DNA of 64,000 nt from Catenaria anguillulae PL171 (lineage: Eukaryota > Blastocladiomycota > Blastocladiomycetes > Blastocladiales > Catenariaceae): the NCBI GenBank assembly GCA_002102555.1, contig MCFL01000079.1, positions 45,051 through 109,050 of the forward strand. Reading direction: 5' to 3'. The notes under the pieces are model-generated. The model was not told where the DNA came from. It did not search any database and worked only from the letters and a program-made list of their open reading frames with translations. This document shows, piece after piece, positions 9,276-20,944 of this stretch. The first letter of the stretch is position 1; each line of letters begins with the position of its first letter. A program made the position numbers and the translations under genes.

Positions 9276-12200
9276 GGGTTTGGGTTCGAGAAGCGAGGGT
9301 GGGAAACCACTTATTTTCGGATGATGGAGATGATTATGGAGAACATAAATCCATTCTTGACCCTCGTTCATCATGCTCTTTTCTCTCGGCCCAGGTGGTC
9401 GACTTGGGAATTGGAATGTATGTCTAAGATAAGTGCTCAGTCGACTCCGAAAACCAAATGAAATTGAAAACGTTTTTTTCCGTTGTTTTTGAACTAGACA
9501 TGTGTTTCTCCTTCCTCCAATCGTAAGAAAGACTTTTGACTTAATTTGTGAGTGACAAGGACTTCAAGTTGTCCAATTTATGGCGGCCACGTTAAATGGC
9601 GGCTGCGCAATCAACTTGATTGACAACTTCAAGTGTCTTGCCGAGATGATCTCAGCGAGTTGACACTCGATATCGTGACAAATGCTCCCGTCCCACACAT
9701 TCCGCGACCAGTATACTCAATTGGTGCCCGCTTGGTGTTGACTCGAATGACGGCACGATGGCAGAGCTTTCAGTAGCAGCTCATTGAGCCATTTGACAAT
9801 CTCATTCCCTTGCGATATAGAGCAAATTGAGTGTGAAAGTCAACGTAGTTTTCAATCAATGAGTTGTCGAAACACAAAGCTTTCACTATCCACGAGCTAC
9901 TGCCATCATGAGCACTGTCACGGAGTAATGGACATGGTATAAAACGGATGCGCATGAGGGAAGGGTACGAGGATGTCGGCTCGTGGCCCAACCCATCATG
10001 ACTCTGGCGAGTGATTTGGCCGGCAAACCTGTCAATCCAGCGTCTTCTCTCTCAAAACACTGAGCTTGAGTCGAGGAACACACACAGAAATACGACAGCG
10101 GTTTGGGGTGAAACGAGGTGAAACGTGCCTGCAGACGCGTCACTCTTCTTACTTCCAAACTCAGCACGTGAGCTCACGAACCAAACAGCCTGCCTCCATA
10201 GCGCGAATCGAGGGCCCCCACATGGATACACGTTGTGCGTTGTCATGGGCAAAAAACGTCATCCAGTCGACACAAAACAAAAGAAACAGGCATAAAAGGG
10301 CCGCGACCCCCTCGACGCGACTCGCTCTCTTTGCTACTCATCGTTCCCACTCATCGTTCCCACCACACAACTCAAAACTCGATACGCGTTTTACTACACA
10401 CGCGCTTATACACACTCACTCTCTCTGTCTTTGACTCTCTCTGATTGCCAAAACGCAAGTCCAAGCACACAAACTGCAAGCGACAACGTCCGTCCCGCTG
10501 CTGCTGCCAGGTGCCAACGTGTATGGTGTCTTTGGAATCCACTGTCTAAAGCCAACCTCAGGCCGTTCTCACTCACTGGTGGGGTTGGGCGCGGACGGGG
10601 AAAGTGCATTCAGGGTTCACGATTTCGCCTGGTCTTTTTTTTTGTTGCTTGCAACATGCGGCTCTCTCTTTTCCTCTCGCACTCGCTCGCACTCACTCCG
10701 ATGACGACCTGCCTGTCTGTCAGGCCACAACGCTGGTCAGCTTCAATTCCAAAGCATTTGGGAAGCTCACGGGTTTGCCAATAGCCATTGCGCGTTGGTG
10801 GATCTACCAGTGGACCATGAAACGATCGTGACCTGGTCACGTTTCGCGGTTGGGGTCGCCCAGAGTGGCACTCTTTGTGTCAAGTCGTCTGCCGCTCAAC
10901 AAATGGGATACGGGATGGCGATTTGCTAATCAGTTCAGCCCGTGTCCTGTTCCTCCTTCTTCCTTCCCCCTCTCCTTCCCTCTCCTTCCTTCCGTCCGAT
11001 GAGAGAATAGGCAGCAGCTGGGTACAGACTAAGCTTGTGGTGGTTGCTTTGGGTTTGTTTGTTTTCCTTTTGATTTGACATCATTGTTTTGCCGTGGGGT
11101 ACACTAGATCTCCACAGTGGGAAGCATCTGCTCATTGTTGCATGATGATTGAGCTTTGCCTGCTTCCTGGCTTGCTGGATTATGCTTTGATTCATTGATG
11201 TTGGAATACTCCCGAGTTGGCCACAAGCAGATGTGAGCGGGCCATGAAAAGCAATTGGCACATACCTAGGAGCAATCCGTCGCATCATATGCCAATGAGA
11301 TTTAAAAACAGTCAGCATCCGCTTTATCAACAGCGAATCCTCTCAATATCGCATACGCACAACCCAGACTCGAGACTAAAACAACAGATTCGACCGTCGC
11401 ACACTCCTCAAGCGCACACATTACTTGTCACCATGGCACTCGTTCGCTTGCATTTGCCGCCCGCCCGCAATCCCATCTGACCTCGAAACCTGGCTCACAT
11501 ACCCCACGCGTCATTGATTTCCATTGGAAACTCGCGTTTACAAGTTACAGCCTGCCCAAACTTTTCCGCCACACGATTGACAGCGATCCAGCATGTGATC
11601 CAGCGCGGAAACGAGGCCCTGCTCAAGACGGCGGCCGATCAGCGATCGCATGGACACGGGGTTGGATGGCATCGCCGAGTTTCGATGCAAGTCGGCAAGC
11701 AAAGTGCACTTGATAACGGTGAAGTGCGTGGATGCGACCAGATGACGCACTCGTGTAAGAGTTGGCTGGTGGGCGACACAAATGGTGATACATGTGGGAT
11801 ACAAATGAAGGGCGGCACCCGCGGTAAAGCGAACTTGAGGTGCGAGGGACAAGGTGAAAGTTCAAGCCGAGGTTGAGGTCGGGGTTGAAATTGTGGTTGG
11901 AGCGCAGATGGATGTGGATTGATAAATCGAGTGAATGTGGGCGACGCGGGTGTCGATACAACCGGGTCCCTGGACGTGCACGTCCAAATCGGCGGCCAAA
12001 GGGCTAACCCGAAACATATTGGTCGCAAGAGCAGCTGCAAACATTCCTGAACCCGCCCCTTGCGAAACATTTGCATGCCGCTCAACCGTCAAAAGGCCAG
12101 CGAGCGTCGCATTCTCCACGGATAAACACCAACCCACAATCAAAAAAACGATCAATGTCATGTGCGCGCAGCCCATCGAAAAGCCCGCACGTCAACGCAA

Positions 12201-14146
12201 AGCGTGCGCTATTCGGGGGAAAAAGTGCTTGCGCAACATCCAGGAGAGAGCGCTGTCGAGGTGTTGTTGGACAAACATGCCGACGACAAAGCGGGTGAGG
12301 TAGAATCGAATATCGTATGGGTGACGTCGCATTGCGCTCGTTGGCCGCCGAAAAATGGTCAAAACGGTCACGTTTGGCCATGCAGTTGGGAAAACCGACG
12401 ACAAGGACGGCAAACACCAGGTCGAGGGACGTGACAAGCGTGCGATCGCAGAATAGGGAACCAGCGGCGTGCATAATCTTGAGCGTGAACCCACCTCGCG
12501 CATAAAGAATAAATGATGATGGACGGAAGCGCCTCCGGAGTCGTTGGGTGTCAGTTGATAGCTTGAGCGTCTTCCTCTGGTTCCCAACGAAGAGCAAATG
12601 GACTCTGCGACTCGCACGACTATTGACAGAGCAGTTTGGAGGGAAACACACACGCACGCGACCGTCTGTGTTGGGCAACTTGGGTCAGAGTTGGCGGATC
12701 AACACCAAACTACGGCAGACGGTGGCACACTGTGCGGCAAGTGCATTGCTCGAACTCGTATTGATTTCTATAGCAATACACATGGGCAATCTATTTGCGC
12801 TGCTGCGGCCACTCTGGTCGTTGTTGGAGTCGCGTGCGACTTACCATGAAGAATTGCATCGGAAACCGATCACCATCGGGAAACAGCTCGACTGTCCGAT
12901 GCTTCCGTATTGGGCCTTCTCACTGCTCTCCGGCGCCCGCCGCCTAGTTGCGCCCACGTCCACAGAGCCTGACTCCCCACATGATACGATCGCTGGGCAC
13001 GTTTGCCGTCGTCATCGATCTCCATGGGCACGTCACCCGACGTCTCGACGACACAGGGGTACTAAATTCCTGCTACGACACTTCGAATATGACATCCCCA
13101 GCTTCCGAACCCCCGTTCCAAACCCTCGGTATCTTCCGCATGTCTGCGCAGGTGGGGCTGGTCCCGCCGGGAGCGAGTGCAAATGAAGGCGTTCTGTCTC
13201 CTGCCGCGTTTTTACGCGCCGCGTCCCTGCCCTGATCATCGCCGCCGCCGACACTCAACCATTTTTCAACCTTTTTCATCAGACGCCAGCAGCTGCAACA
13301 AGAAAAGACCGTCGTGCGCAGCTGACCCACACGTTTGTATCGGTGCCGACAAGTGTCGGTTGAGTCATTCGTTGCTCGACGTTCGCCGGCGTGAGCGCCA
13401 AGAAGCGTACACCACTCGCCTCTCAGGCGGGTACATAGGTACAAATAGAGCAGACGCGCCGCGCATCCGCCATTTGCCTCTCGCCAGTCTCTCGCTTCAG
13501 TGCCTCCCCAGTCTTGCTTACCTCATTGTGTAGTTTTCCGTCTCCTCGCCTTTCATTCTCGTTCGGATTCAAGCGGTCTTGGCGCCCAGCCAACCAGCAA
13601 CAGGTGCGCTTTCAGATGGGATGCCCGTTTCAATTGAGCTTGCTAACCATCTCACCATCGTCTCCCGCTTCCTTTATTCTCGATAGTGCGACGCACCAAG
13701 TACGTCGCTAACGCCAACTGAGCAACGCAAAGAGAATGTTCGGTGCCTCCCTCAGTCCTTGACCCGCTCGTTTCTCTGCCACCTGTTGCTGCACGTACGT
13801 TTTTTCTCTCAGTCACCCAACCGAACTGGTGTGGGTCGCGAGAGCCGACCGGGGTCGGAATCTTGATGAGTCAGGGTGGCTCACTATCGAACCCCCTATG
13901 AAGGCTGGGCTGCAGGGGCGGCTCAGCTGGAGGGGATCGAGCCATTTTTTTTGGTCCCTGGGTGACACAAGTTTGACGACTTACAATTTGAGAGTATCAA
14001 GCATCCCTGGCATCCCGACCGTGATTTGAGTCCTCAAAAGGCCGCCAAACTGCGATTATCTCTGATTATCGGTTTTGAACTTGTCAAATCGTGTCAACTG
14101 TCGCAAGTACAAAATGGTCAAACTCCCGTCAAAATGGCCTCTTTGA
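9276..14146. other. Long stretch without a recognisable gene
   Basis: About 4.9 kb with no ORF that reads like a protein on either strand. The longest open frames (212 aa at 12,548 + and 198 aa at 12,082 -) overlap each other and show no domain or splice logic. The first 400 bp are AT-richer and probably the 3' flank of the preceding gene. Two promoter-like spots are given separately. It may hold a noncoding transcript, a fast-evolving or decayed gene, or simply accessory DNA next to the transposon. Confidence 0.4.
10292..10440 (+). promoter_or_regulatory. Promoter-like block: TATA-like box, duplicated 13-mer, CT-rich tract
   Basis: A TATA-like CATAAAAGG at 10,292-10,300 is followed by two adjacent copies of ACTCATCGTTCCC (10,336-10,348 and 10,349-10,361) and then a CT-rich initiator-like tract (about 10,405-10,440). 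No convincing ORF follows. Any transcript would be noncoding or encode a very short protein. Low confidence. Confidence 0.25.
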
Positions 14147-14148
14147 TA

Positions 14149-14166
14149 CTGTAGTGCTGCGAATAG
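14149..14166 (+). repeat. Left terminal inverted repeat of the pogo-like element
   Basis: CTGTAGTGCTGCGAATAG, preceded by TA. Exact reverse complement of 19,358-19,375. Confidence 0.7.
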
Positions 14167-14173
14167 TCGAAAC

Positions 14174-14325
14174 AGTCACACGTCACACCCCACCTTGTCT
14201 GTTGCATTGCCGTCACATGTCACAGCCACGCCGTTCCTCGTCGCAAACTGTCACAGCGCCGTTGTTGCTTTGTGACCATCATTTTCCGTCACGCTGTCGT
14301 TGTTGCGTGAGACATGTCACATAAA
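14174..14325 (+). repeat. Left subterminal GTCAC motif cluster
   Basis: About eight GTCAC or GTGAC pentamers within 150 bp (for example CAGTCACACGTCACACC, CCGTCACATGTCACAG, CATGTCACATAAAA). A smaller matching cluster sits inside the right end at 19,220-19,300 (GCGTCACAG, GTGTCACAGGTCACGG, TTGGTCACGG). Subterminal arrays of this kind are the usual binding sites of a transposase N-terminal domain; that role is inferred here. Confidence 0.5.
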
Positions 14326-15329
14326 ATAGCAAAACCCCCTTGCCGGAGTCTTCAAGAGGCGGAGAAGGCACCAACAACAAATCGATGCCTCCACCTGGGC
14401 GATTCGAACCGCTGCCCCTCGAGCCAGAACGGGCCGGCTTGACGGGTGGGACACAAACGCTTGTTTAAAACGCAACAATGAGTGATCGACTTCCAGCCCG
14501 TCAAAGCATAGGCAAGCAGAGAAGGGAACAAGAAGTCTAGCTGAGCGTGGTAGGGCTGCCTCCCATTACTTAGAAGGCTGTACATTAACTTCATCTTCCT
14601 TGCCTGATCAGGTTTGGGAATGGGACACTGATCAAACAGAGTGGCACTACACATGTCTTGATCCTTGCAAGTTGTGACACTTACCACATAGCCATAGCAG
14701 GGTGGGAACAGGGCTCACACAGAGAGGTGCAATGCAACTGTGTCAACACACGGCTGGGGCATTTTGCAAAGGAGCGACCAGGGGTGGAGCGACTGTCCAT
14801 TCCAAGCGAGAACAATCCTGGACACGCAGCCTTATGTACAACCAGGGCCAATACAAACGTCGAGGTTGAGCCTCCAAGCGAGGTTCTCTGGTACAACGGA
14901 CAAGCCCAAGACGCTTGCCCTGGTGGCACGGGTTCGATTCTTGATGACAGCAAACTGGTCATGATTGCCACTTTTTTTACTGCCGGAGAATATGTAGACA
15001 GCCGTCAATTCACGGCGTTCTCCTAAAAGAGTCATTCAGTCGTACAGTGCCGCTGCGTCTTCATGAATACTAACTGCGACATGATTGACTTCACAATGCT
15101 CTACACATTTTTTCATGCCATGTTTTGTATAGCCTGATAGAAACTCAGTCTCACTCACCCTCATCCGTGACCCACAGACAGCCCACATGTGGTTTTTGCC
15201 CTGTCTACCTTGCGGGAGCAGGCCTGAGATCTGGTCTGAGCCTCAGGTAGAGAATATGCTCGCTCCTGTCAATGTCTGTCCGCACCCTTGGCACGCCAGC
15301 CTTTTGAGAGTCCACAAATGAATGTCCCT

Positions 15330-16105
15330 TGCTGAAGTGTTTACTGCGCTGCACGAGCAACGCATGCACCAAACCAGGTTCCCGACGGACTATGCTCATG
15401 CCATTAGCACAGAAAGATGCGCAGAAATCTATTTACTCGGCACGTACAATGGCATTGCTCAATTCGCACGCCTTCATGGGTGTACCGTCGACCAAACTGT
15501 TTGACTCGGATCTGTGAATGCAACTGGACGTGTTTCTTGTGCGGCGGCCGCGGCGAAAGCACTAAACCAGGTTCCCGACGGACTATGCTCATGCCATTAG
15601 CACAGAAAGATGCGCAGAAATTCATTTACTCGCGCACGCACAATGGCATTGCTCAATTCGCACGCCTTCATGGGTGTACCGTCGACCAAACTGTTTGACT
15701 CGGATCTGTGAATGCAACTGGACGTGTTTCTTGTGCGGCGGCCGCGGCGAAAGCACCAAACCAGGTTCCCGACGGACTATGCTCATGCCATTAGCACAGA
15801 AAGATGCGCAGAAATTCATTTACTCGCGCACGCACAATGGCATTGCTCAATTCGCACGCCTTCATGGGTGTACCGTCGACCAAACTGTTTGACTCGGAAC
15901 TGTGAATGCAACTGGACGTGTTTCTTGTGCGGCGGCCGCGGCGAAAGCACTAAACCAGGTTCCCGACGGACTATGCTCATGCCATTAGCACAGAAAGATG
16001 CGCAGAAATTCATTTACTCGCGCACGCACAATGGCATTGCTCAATTCGCACGCCTTCATGGGTGTACCGTCGACCAAACTGTTCGGCTCGGATCTGTGGA
16101 TGTAT
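15330..16105 (+). repeat. 194-bp tandem repeat, four copies
   Basis: The landmark AAACCAGGTTCCCGACGG recurs at 15,371, 15,564, 15,758 and 15,952: periods of 193, 194 and 194 bp. The three later copies are nearly identical. The first begins in a diverged form near 15,330 (a GTGTTTACTGCGC version of GTGTTTCTTGTGC) and has small changes. The last ends near 16,105 with drift (TTCGGCTCGGATCTGTGGATG). Each unit contains a NotI-like GCGGCCGC core. Since 194 is not a multiple of three, open frames across the array change phase at each copy and it is unlikely to code. Confidence 0.9.
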
Positions 16106-16383
16106 TAGATCCAAACGGTGTGCTACATTGGTTGGGCCACTAAGATAAAATACAAAATAGACACAGTTGACGAATCATGTTACTGCTGAACAGCCTTGGT
16201 GCCAATATGAAGCTGGACTGAGGAGTCAATGTCGTCCCCAGACCAGCAGGCATTTTCGTCGTCACTGTCCAAATCGGGATCAAGCACAGACCCAGGAACA
16301 TTAATTCGAACCATGGGTTGGTTCAGCTTAATCCTCTCACGGGAGGGCAAGTCGGTGTCCTACACACAGCACAAATGAGTTAT

Positions 16384-18930
16384 TTAGAAAAAGCCGACAA
16401 GAGCAGATGGAAAGGCGATGTGACGCACTGGGCTTTCAAAAACGGTTGCCAGCAACTCACCTCCATCTTCACCGCCATTGGCACACTCACCACCCATCAG
16501 TGCCTGCTTCAACTCATCCACGGTCACCTCGTCCCCATCATCCCACGATCCAAACGCGGTTTCCATGGAACCCACGTCCTCGTCCTCGTCCTCGTCCTTG
16601 TCCTTGTCCTCATCTTCACCAGCACCTGCACCACCCACACTGCGCTCAATCTCATCCAACTCGCGGATGCACCGCAAGCCAAACTCCATGTCACAAATGC
16701 TGCCCAGCGAGTATTCGCCAACCTTGCATGCACGCCAGGCCGCCTTGACAATCTCTGGGTCATTGATGCTGTCAAAAGCTTTGACCATGCAACGCGCCAG
16801 GCGGTCACGGACGACATCCACGCCTTCTTCGAGCTTGAGCGTCTTGGGGTCTGCACCATTGTCAATCTCCTTCTTGACAATGTCGGCGAATACTTGGCAC
16901 CATGCCTGCTTGGCGGCATGCTTGTACACACGTTGCAAGGTTGCGTCAGCCGGCTGGCACTTGCCTGTCAAGTGGGCTGGGACAAACCTTGACATGATCA
17001 AGCGGGTAAATAAGGGTAAATAATGTCAATGCAAATGATCCAACGGAAAAAAATGATGAGAACATACCGAATGTGGGCTGTGATGCCAAGGTCTGCCAGG
17101 TGCTGCTTGAGGAACGTGCGGAACTCATCAGTGCGGTGCACCGACCAGCAATCGAAGATCAAGAGTGTGTGCTTGACTCCAGACTTCTCACACGCCTTGA
17201 CCAAATACCGCGCAAGAACAGTTGTCACATAGTCCTTGAGCGTATCAAAGTTCGCCCAATGATTGCCTGCCTTACCTGAGGGCACCGGCAAGACGGTTTC
17301 GGAGTCAATTGACGGCAGCGCGCGTTTGGTCTTGCCAGGGAAAACGACTTGAACTGGTGTCACATCACCGGACAGGGCAGACGTCAAGGTGGCCGTACAA
17401 GCGCGCTTCTCTTCCTTGCCAATGATGGATACATCCCGCGAGTTCCTTGTCTCGTACGTGCGTTGGTTGCCAACAGGCGTGTATGACACACCCGTTTGGT
17501 CCCAGTTCACGACTTGAGTGGCCGGGATGCGATTGAGGGTCACGATCTTGGCACAATGACGCACAAAGTTGATGGCTTGCTCTTGCCAATCCAATGGAAG
17601 CTTGTGCGATGCCGTTGTTCCAACTTGAAATGACCAGTTCAACGGTTTCTCAGCGACAAACGCGCGAATCCATCTACACACAAGATATTAGGGAGAACAG
17701 TAAGAAAGGAGACTGGTTCATTTGTTCGCAAAACAGGCCTGAGAGTGTATGAAGCATACTGGCGGGAGGCAACGAAAGGAGCGGATTTGTTGCCAACAGG
17801 TACATCAAAGATTTGAGGGCATCGGGCCTGCAGCAGGCCAAGAACAAATGGGCGGATGATGGAGGAATTGATTGGTGTTCCTGGTAGAGATGTAGACAAA
17901 AGAAAAGTGAGCTTGGGTGGTAAAACAGGTTGGCAAGCAGGCAATGTACCAGCAGCACGCAAGTTGAGAAGAGCTGTGACAAGCTCATTCTTGACAGCCG
18001 GGTATGGTGCCAAGATGTCTTTCCGACCAACCTTGGCTGATGTAAGGTAGGTCTTACTGGCCTTGACCTTCAAGAGGGCAGCTGGCTTCCATTTCAGCTT
18101 ACCATCCTCCTTGTCAGTCCACTTGGACACAAACGACTTGTGAAACGTGTTGAACAGGCCTGGGTAGGTCCGCTTGAGCGCATTAACCATGCGATCAAGG
18201 GATGACCACTTGTTGAGCTCGCGGTCAATAAGGTAAATAAGGTGCGGCGCAAACCAGTTTGTCCGTTTGGTTTTAAACGCCTTCTCCTCGACAATCTTGC
18301 CAACAGCAGAATCGGAATGATCTTGGAGCACGTCATCCAACTGTGAAAAAAGTCGATCGGCACCGAGTGGTGAGACAAATGCAGCTTTGACAAGCATTGC
18401 AACCAACGTACGCGTCGCTTCTTGGCATTAATCTTGCCATCCAGACCACGAATCCCGCTCTCAATCTCGCGCTGCTTTTTCAGCTGGCGGCACTTGATTT
18501 GGCGGAGGCGGGCGCGCTCCTTTTTGGCCGCCTCCTTGCGCAGTTTCGTGGCTGCAGCCTTCTCCTTGCGTTCTTGCTGAGCGGCAGAGAGCCGGGCATG
18601 AGCTTGTTCATGCTGATTGGCGATGTCCTCCTTTGTGACCCGAACGGCGAATGAAGTCAAGGTGGTCTGCTTGAGCTTCCTCTTTTTGTTCTTGTCGGGC
18701 AGCGATTTGGATGATGCCTTGGCCAAACGCTGGTGATCAGGGTCTTGACTGGTGGCATCTGGTTTGGAGTCAGGGCCAGAAGCAAACTGGGGGCAACCAG
18801 GGTGGTGACGGGACTGGTGCTCTTCGCAGCAGCAGATTTCGCAATCGTCGCAGTTCGAAACGTAGGCACGGCCACAGTCGGCAAAGAAGTCGCAATGCAA
18901 TGACGATGGAAGGTCAGGTAAAGAAGCCAT
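16384..18930 (-). CDS. Pogo-like DDE transposase with N-terminal Cys-rich finger
   Basis: Cuts and joins the transposon ends. Five exons on the reverse strand: 18930-18412, 18340-17950, 17880-17760, 17673-17068, 16987-16384; all introns GT-AG, all phases agree, about 746 aa. Exon 1 encodes a Cys/His cluster (HCDFFADCGRAYVSNCDDC) and a Lys/Arg/Ala coiled coil. Exons 2-3 carry a helix-turn-helix region typical of DDE_1 proteins (APYPAVKNELVTALLNLR, then VASRQWIRAF). Catalytic acids: D in NWDQTG (17,499-17,501), D in IFDCWSV (17,151-17,153), D in KCQPADATL (16,945-16,947), with 115 and 41 residues between. The tail is acidic (DEDKDKDEDEDED). A GTGAG donor at 16,460 and a TAG acceptor at 16,360 could splice on a different last exon, which would end after a few residues in the predicted phase. 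Confidence 0.85.
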
Positions 18931-19377
18931 GCTGGTTCGGGGCTATAGTGCAGTCTGTGGTTGTTGGAGAATACTATCGATGGGGACAGTTGAGGAAAGG
19001 CTACCATTCAGCTAGAATACATAGTGACCATTTGAAGAAAGTGTCATTGAATATGTGGGACCGGTTGTTGTTTGTGCTGCCCACCGATGACCCTTTCCAT
19101 CGCCTTCTCATGATCGAGCCATTCCTTGCATTCCTTGCATGCATCTTGATGCATGTCATGCAGGTCCGATGCTGCAAGCCGAGAGTGAGCCACGGCTTGT
19201 TCCAAAAACAACCTTGTGCGTCACAGCGCACCCGTTTCCTGAGCCTCTTAATGTGTCACAGGTCACGGCATTGTTGTTTCATATCGTGAATTTGGTCACG
19301 GTCTCTGTGCGTGTTGTTGCTTACCATTTTTGCGTTCGCCTGCGGCGGGCGTTCTGTCTATTCGCAGCACTACAGTA

Positions 19378-20944
19378 CGCCAAAATGGCGTCAAATGACA
19401 CCGGGTAGCAGCCGTGACGATGATGAATTTGTTTTATTGCTGATGCTGAACAAAGTTTCCAAGCGCTCAAATCGCGACTTGAGCACCCCAACTTGAGCAA
19501 TGATTTGAGCACTGATTAATTTCGTGAATGCGCGCGTGTGATTGGCTGGAACGACACATGAAGAATGTCGCCTCACAGCCTGAAGACACTGTCACTGTCT
19601 CCGACTGTCTCGCAACTCACACTCCTGTGACCTTTCTCTCTGAATGAATGGCTCCCGTTTTCGAAGCACACATATGTACTTCCTTATCCGATTCAGACCC
19701 AATCCCCAACATTGACACTTGACCTCCGTTGCCCGCCACAATGTCCCCCGGCCACGACCCGCTGTCTCGCTCTATCGCCGCCTCCCACGAAAATGGCCCC
19801 CCCGCCGTCCCCACAACTCTCCGTCCCGCCCCCACCCCGCTCCAACACAAGCTTCTATGTTGAAAGCGACCAGTCCGACACCCGTTAGCCGCTCTCTACA
19901 ATCCCATAGCCCTCGCCAAACCTCGACGCGATCGCCACAACCAGTGTCACTCGCCACCCCACGTTGGCTGCAGCTTTCGGCCGGCCGTCGCCCTCGTCGG
20001 CATCGTCGCCAATCACATAAACTCAAGTAACTTCTCGTGGCGTCCCTCTTCCGTGCTCGCGGGGCGATGCGGCATCGTTCCTTGTAACCCGTCCGCACAG
20101 CCCCCAAGCTCGCATGACGGCCAGCCCGTAACCGACTGCACGCCCGCACCAGCAGACGACCCCGTCCACCAATGGCCCGTGTCTCGCATCTAATTCATCT
20201 CGTCAGCCGCCGCCGTCCATGCCAACTGCCGGGCTGATGAGTTTGCATCGACGCCAGTGTGGCAGTCGCCGGGACGAGGACGAAATTGGCGGTCGAGGGA
20301 CGTTGATATGCCGTTTCGGTGATATTTCAGAGAGTTAATTGTAGTTACTTGAAGATAGAAGATGTTTTTTACGTAGTTGATTTTTTGCATGCTGGTTGAT
20401 CATGCTTCGCTCAACATCACGTCGATTCCAGCAGATGGAAACTTTGAACAAAATCGACAATAACATGAACGCCAAGAGATTGCTCTTGTCCATCGTTGCG
20501 GATGGCCACAAGCAGCTGGTATGTAAATATGTCCGCCGGTCCGGACCCTCTCGACCCCTGACTGCGCACTCCGGGCAGAGACCCCCTCTCTTTCCAAGCG
20601 ATCACCCCGGGAAACGGTGCCATGCACGGCGAGTGCCGCCGCCAGTCGTCAATGGCAACTCCGTACAGGTCGTGGATGCGAGGTATGCATATGTACTTCC
20701 CTCGTTGGCGGAAAATGTATAAATCTGAAGTCATGCAACAATGATCCGCTTAAGTGAAGCGACATGTAACGACGCCTGCTTGTCCCCTCACATTGCTTCT
20801 GTCGGTTGTCAGCAAGCTGAATGCATCAATTACTATTCCCAGTGAATACAGTTTGTTTGAGATTCACACGCCAATGCACCCCGAGAGACATGAAAGAAGA
20901 ACCCAACCGAACAATAGTACAAGCAAATGTACTCAAGTAATTGC
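19378..20944. other. Non-genic stretch between transposon and DUF6604 gene
   Basis: No supported gene. 19,720-20,100 is C-rich with short overlapping open frames on both strands and no protein-like composition. 20,300-20,400 is AT-rich. Confidence 0.4.

Larger units (their letters stand above)
14147..19377 (-). mobile_element. Pogo-like DNA transposon with TA duplication and 18-bp terminal inverted repeats
   Basis: A perfect 20-bp inverted match, TACTGTAGTGCTGCGAATAG, occurs at 14,147-14,166 on the + strand and at 19,358-19,377 on the - strand. The two copies flank a DDE transposase gene on both sides. The simplest reading is a TA target-site duplication (14,147-14,148 and 19,376-19,377) outside 18-bp inverted ends, as in the Tc1/mariner/pogo superfamily, giving an element of 5,227 bp. 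Inside both ends lie clusters of GTCAC/GTGAC pentamers. Between the left end and the transposase there is a 194-bp tandem array. The transposase is spliced, in frame and carries its three acidic residues, so the copy looks young and possibly active. Boundaries are inferred from one locus and would be firm with a second copy or an empty site. Confidence 0.75.

Noticed and set aside
12082-13186. Two overlapping opposite frames of about 200 codons that contain hydrophobic stretches
   Set aside because: They overlap head to head, show no conserved motif, and neither extends through plausible introns.
14400-14425. tRNA T-loop-like GGTTCGAATC on the reverse strand
   Set aside because: The T stem does not pair beyond two bases and no matching 5' acceptor strand is found upstream.
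14925-14960. B-box-like GGTTCGATTC suggesting a tRNA or tRNA-derived SINE
   Set aside because: Weak T stem (G-U pairs), no anticodon arm or A box in the right place.
15210-15250. CTGAGATCTGG-like string recalling a TPP riboswitch
   Set aside because: The second conserved half (CTTCGAACCTGA-type) is missing and there is no thiamine gene nearby.
15417-16143. Open frames across the tandem array, repeated peptides
   Set aside because: The 194-bp period shifts frame at each unit; the peptide repeats are a by-product of the DNA repeat.
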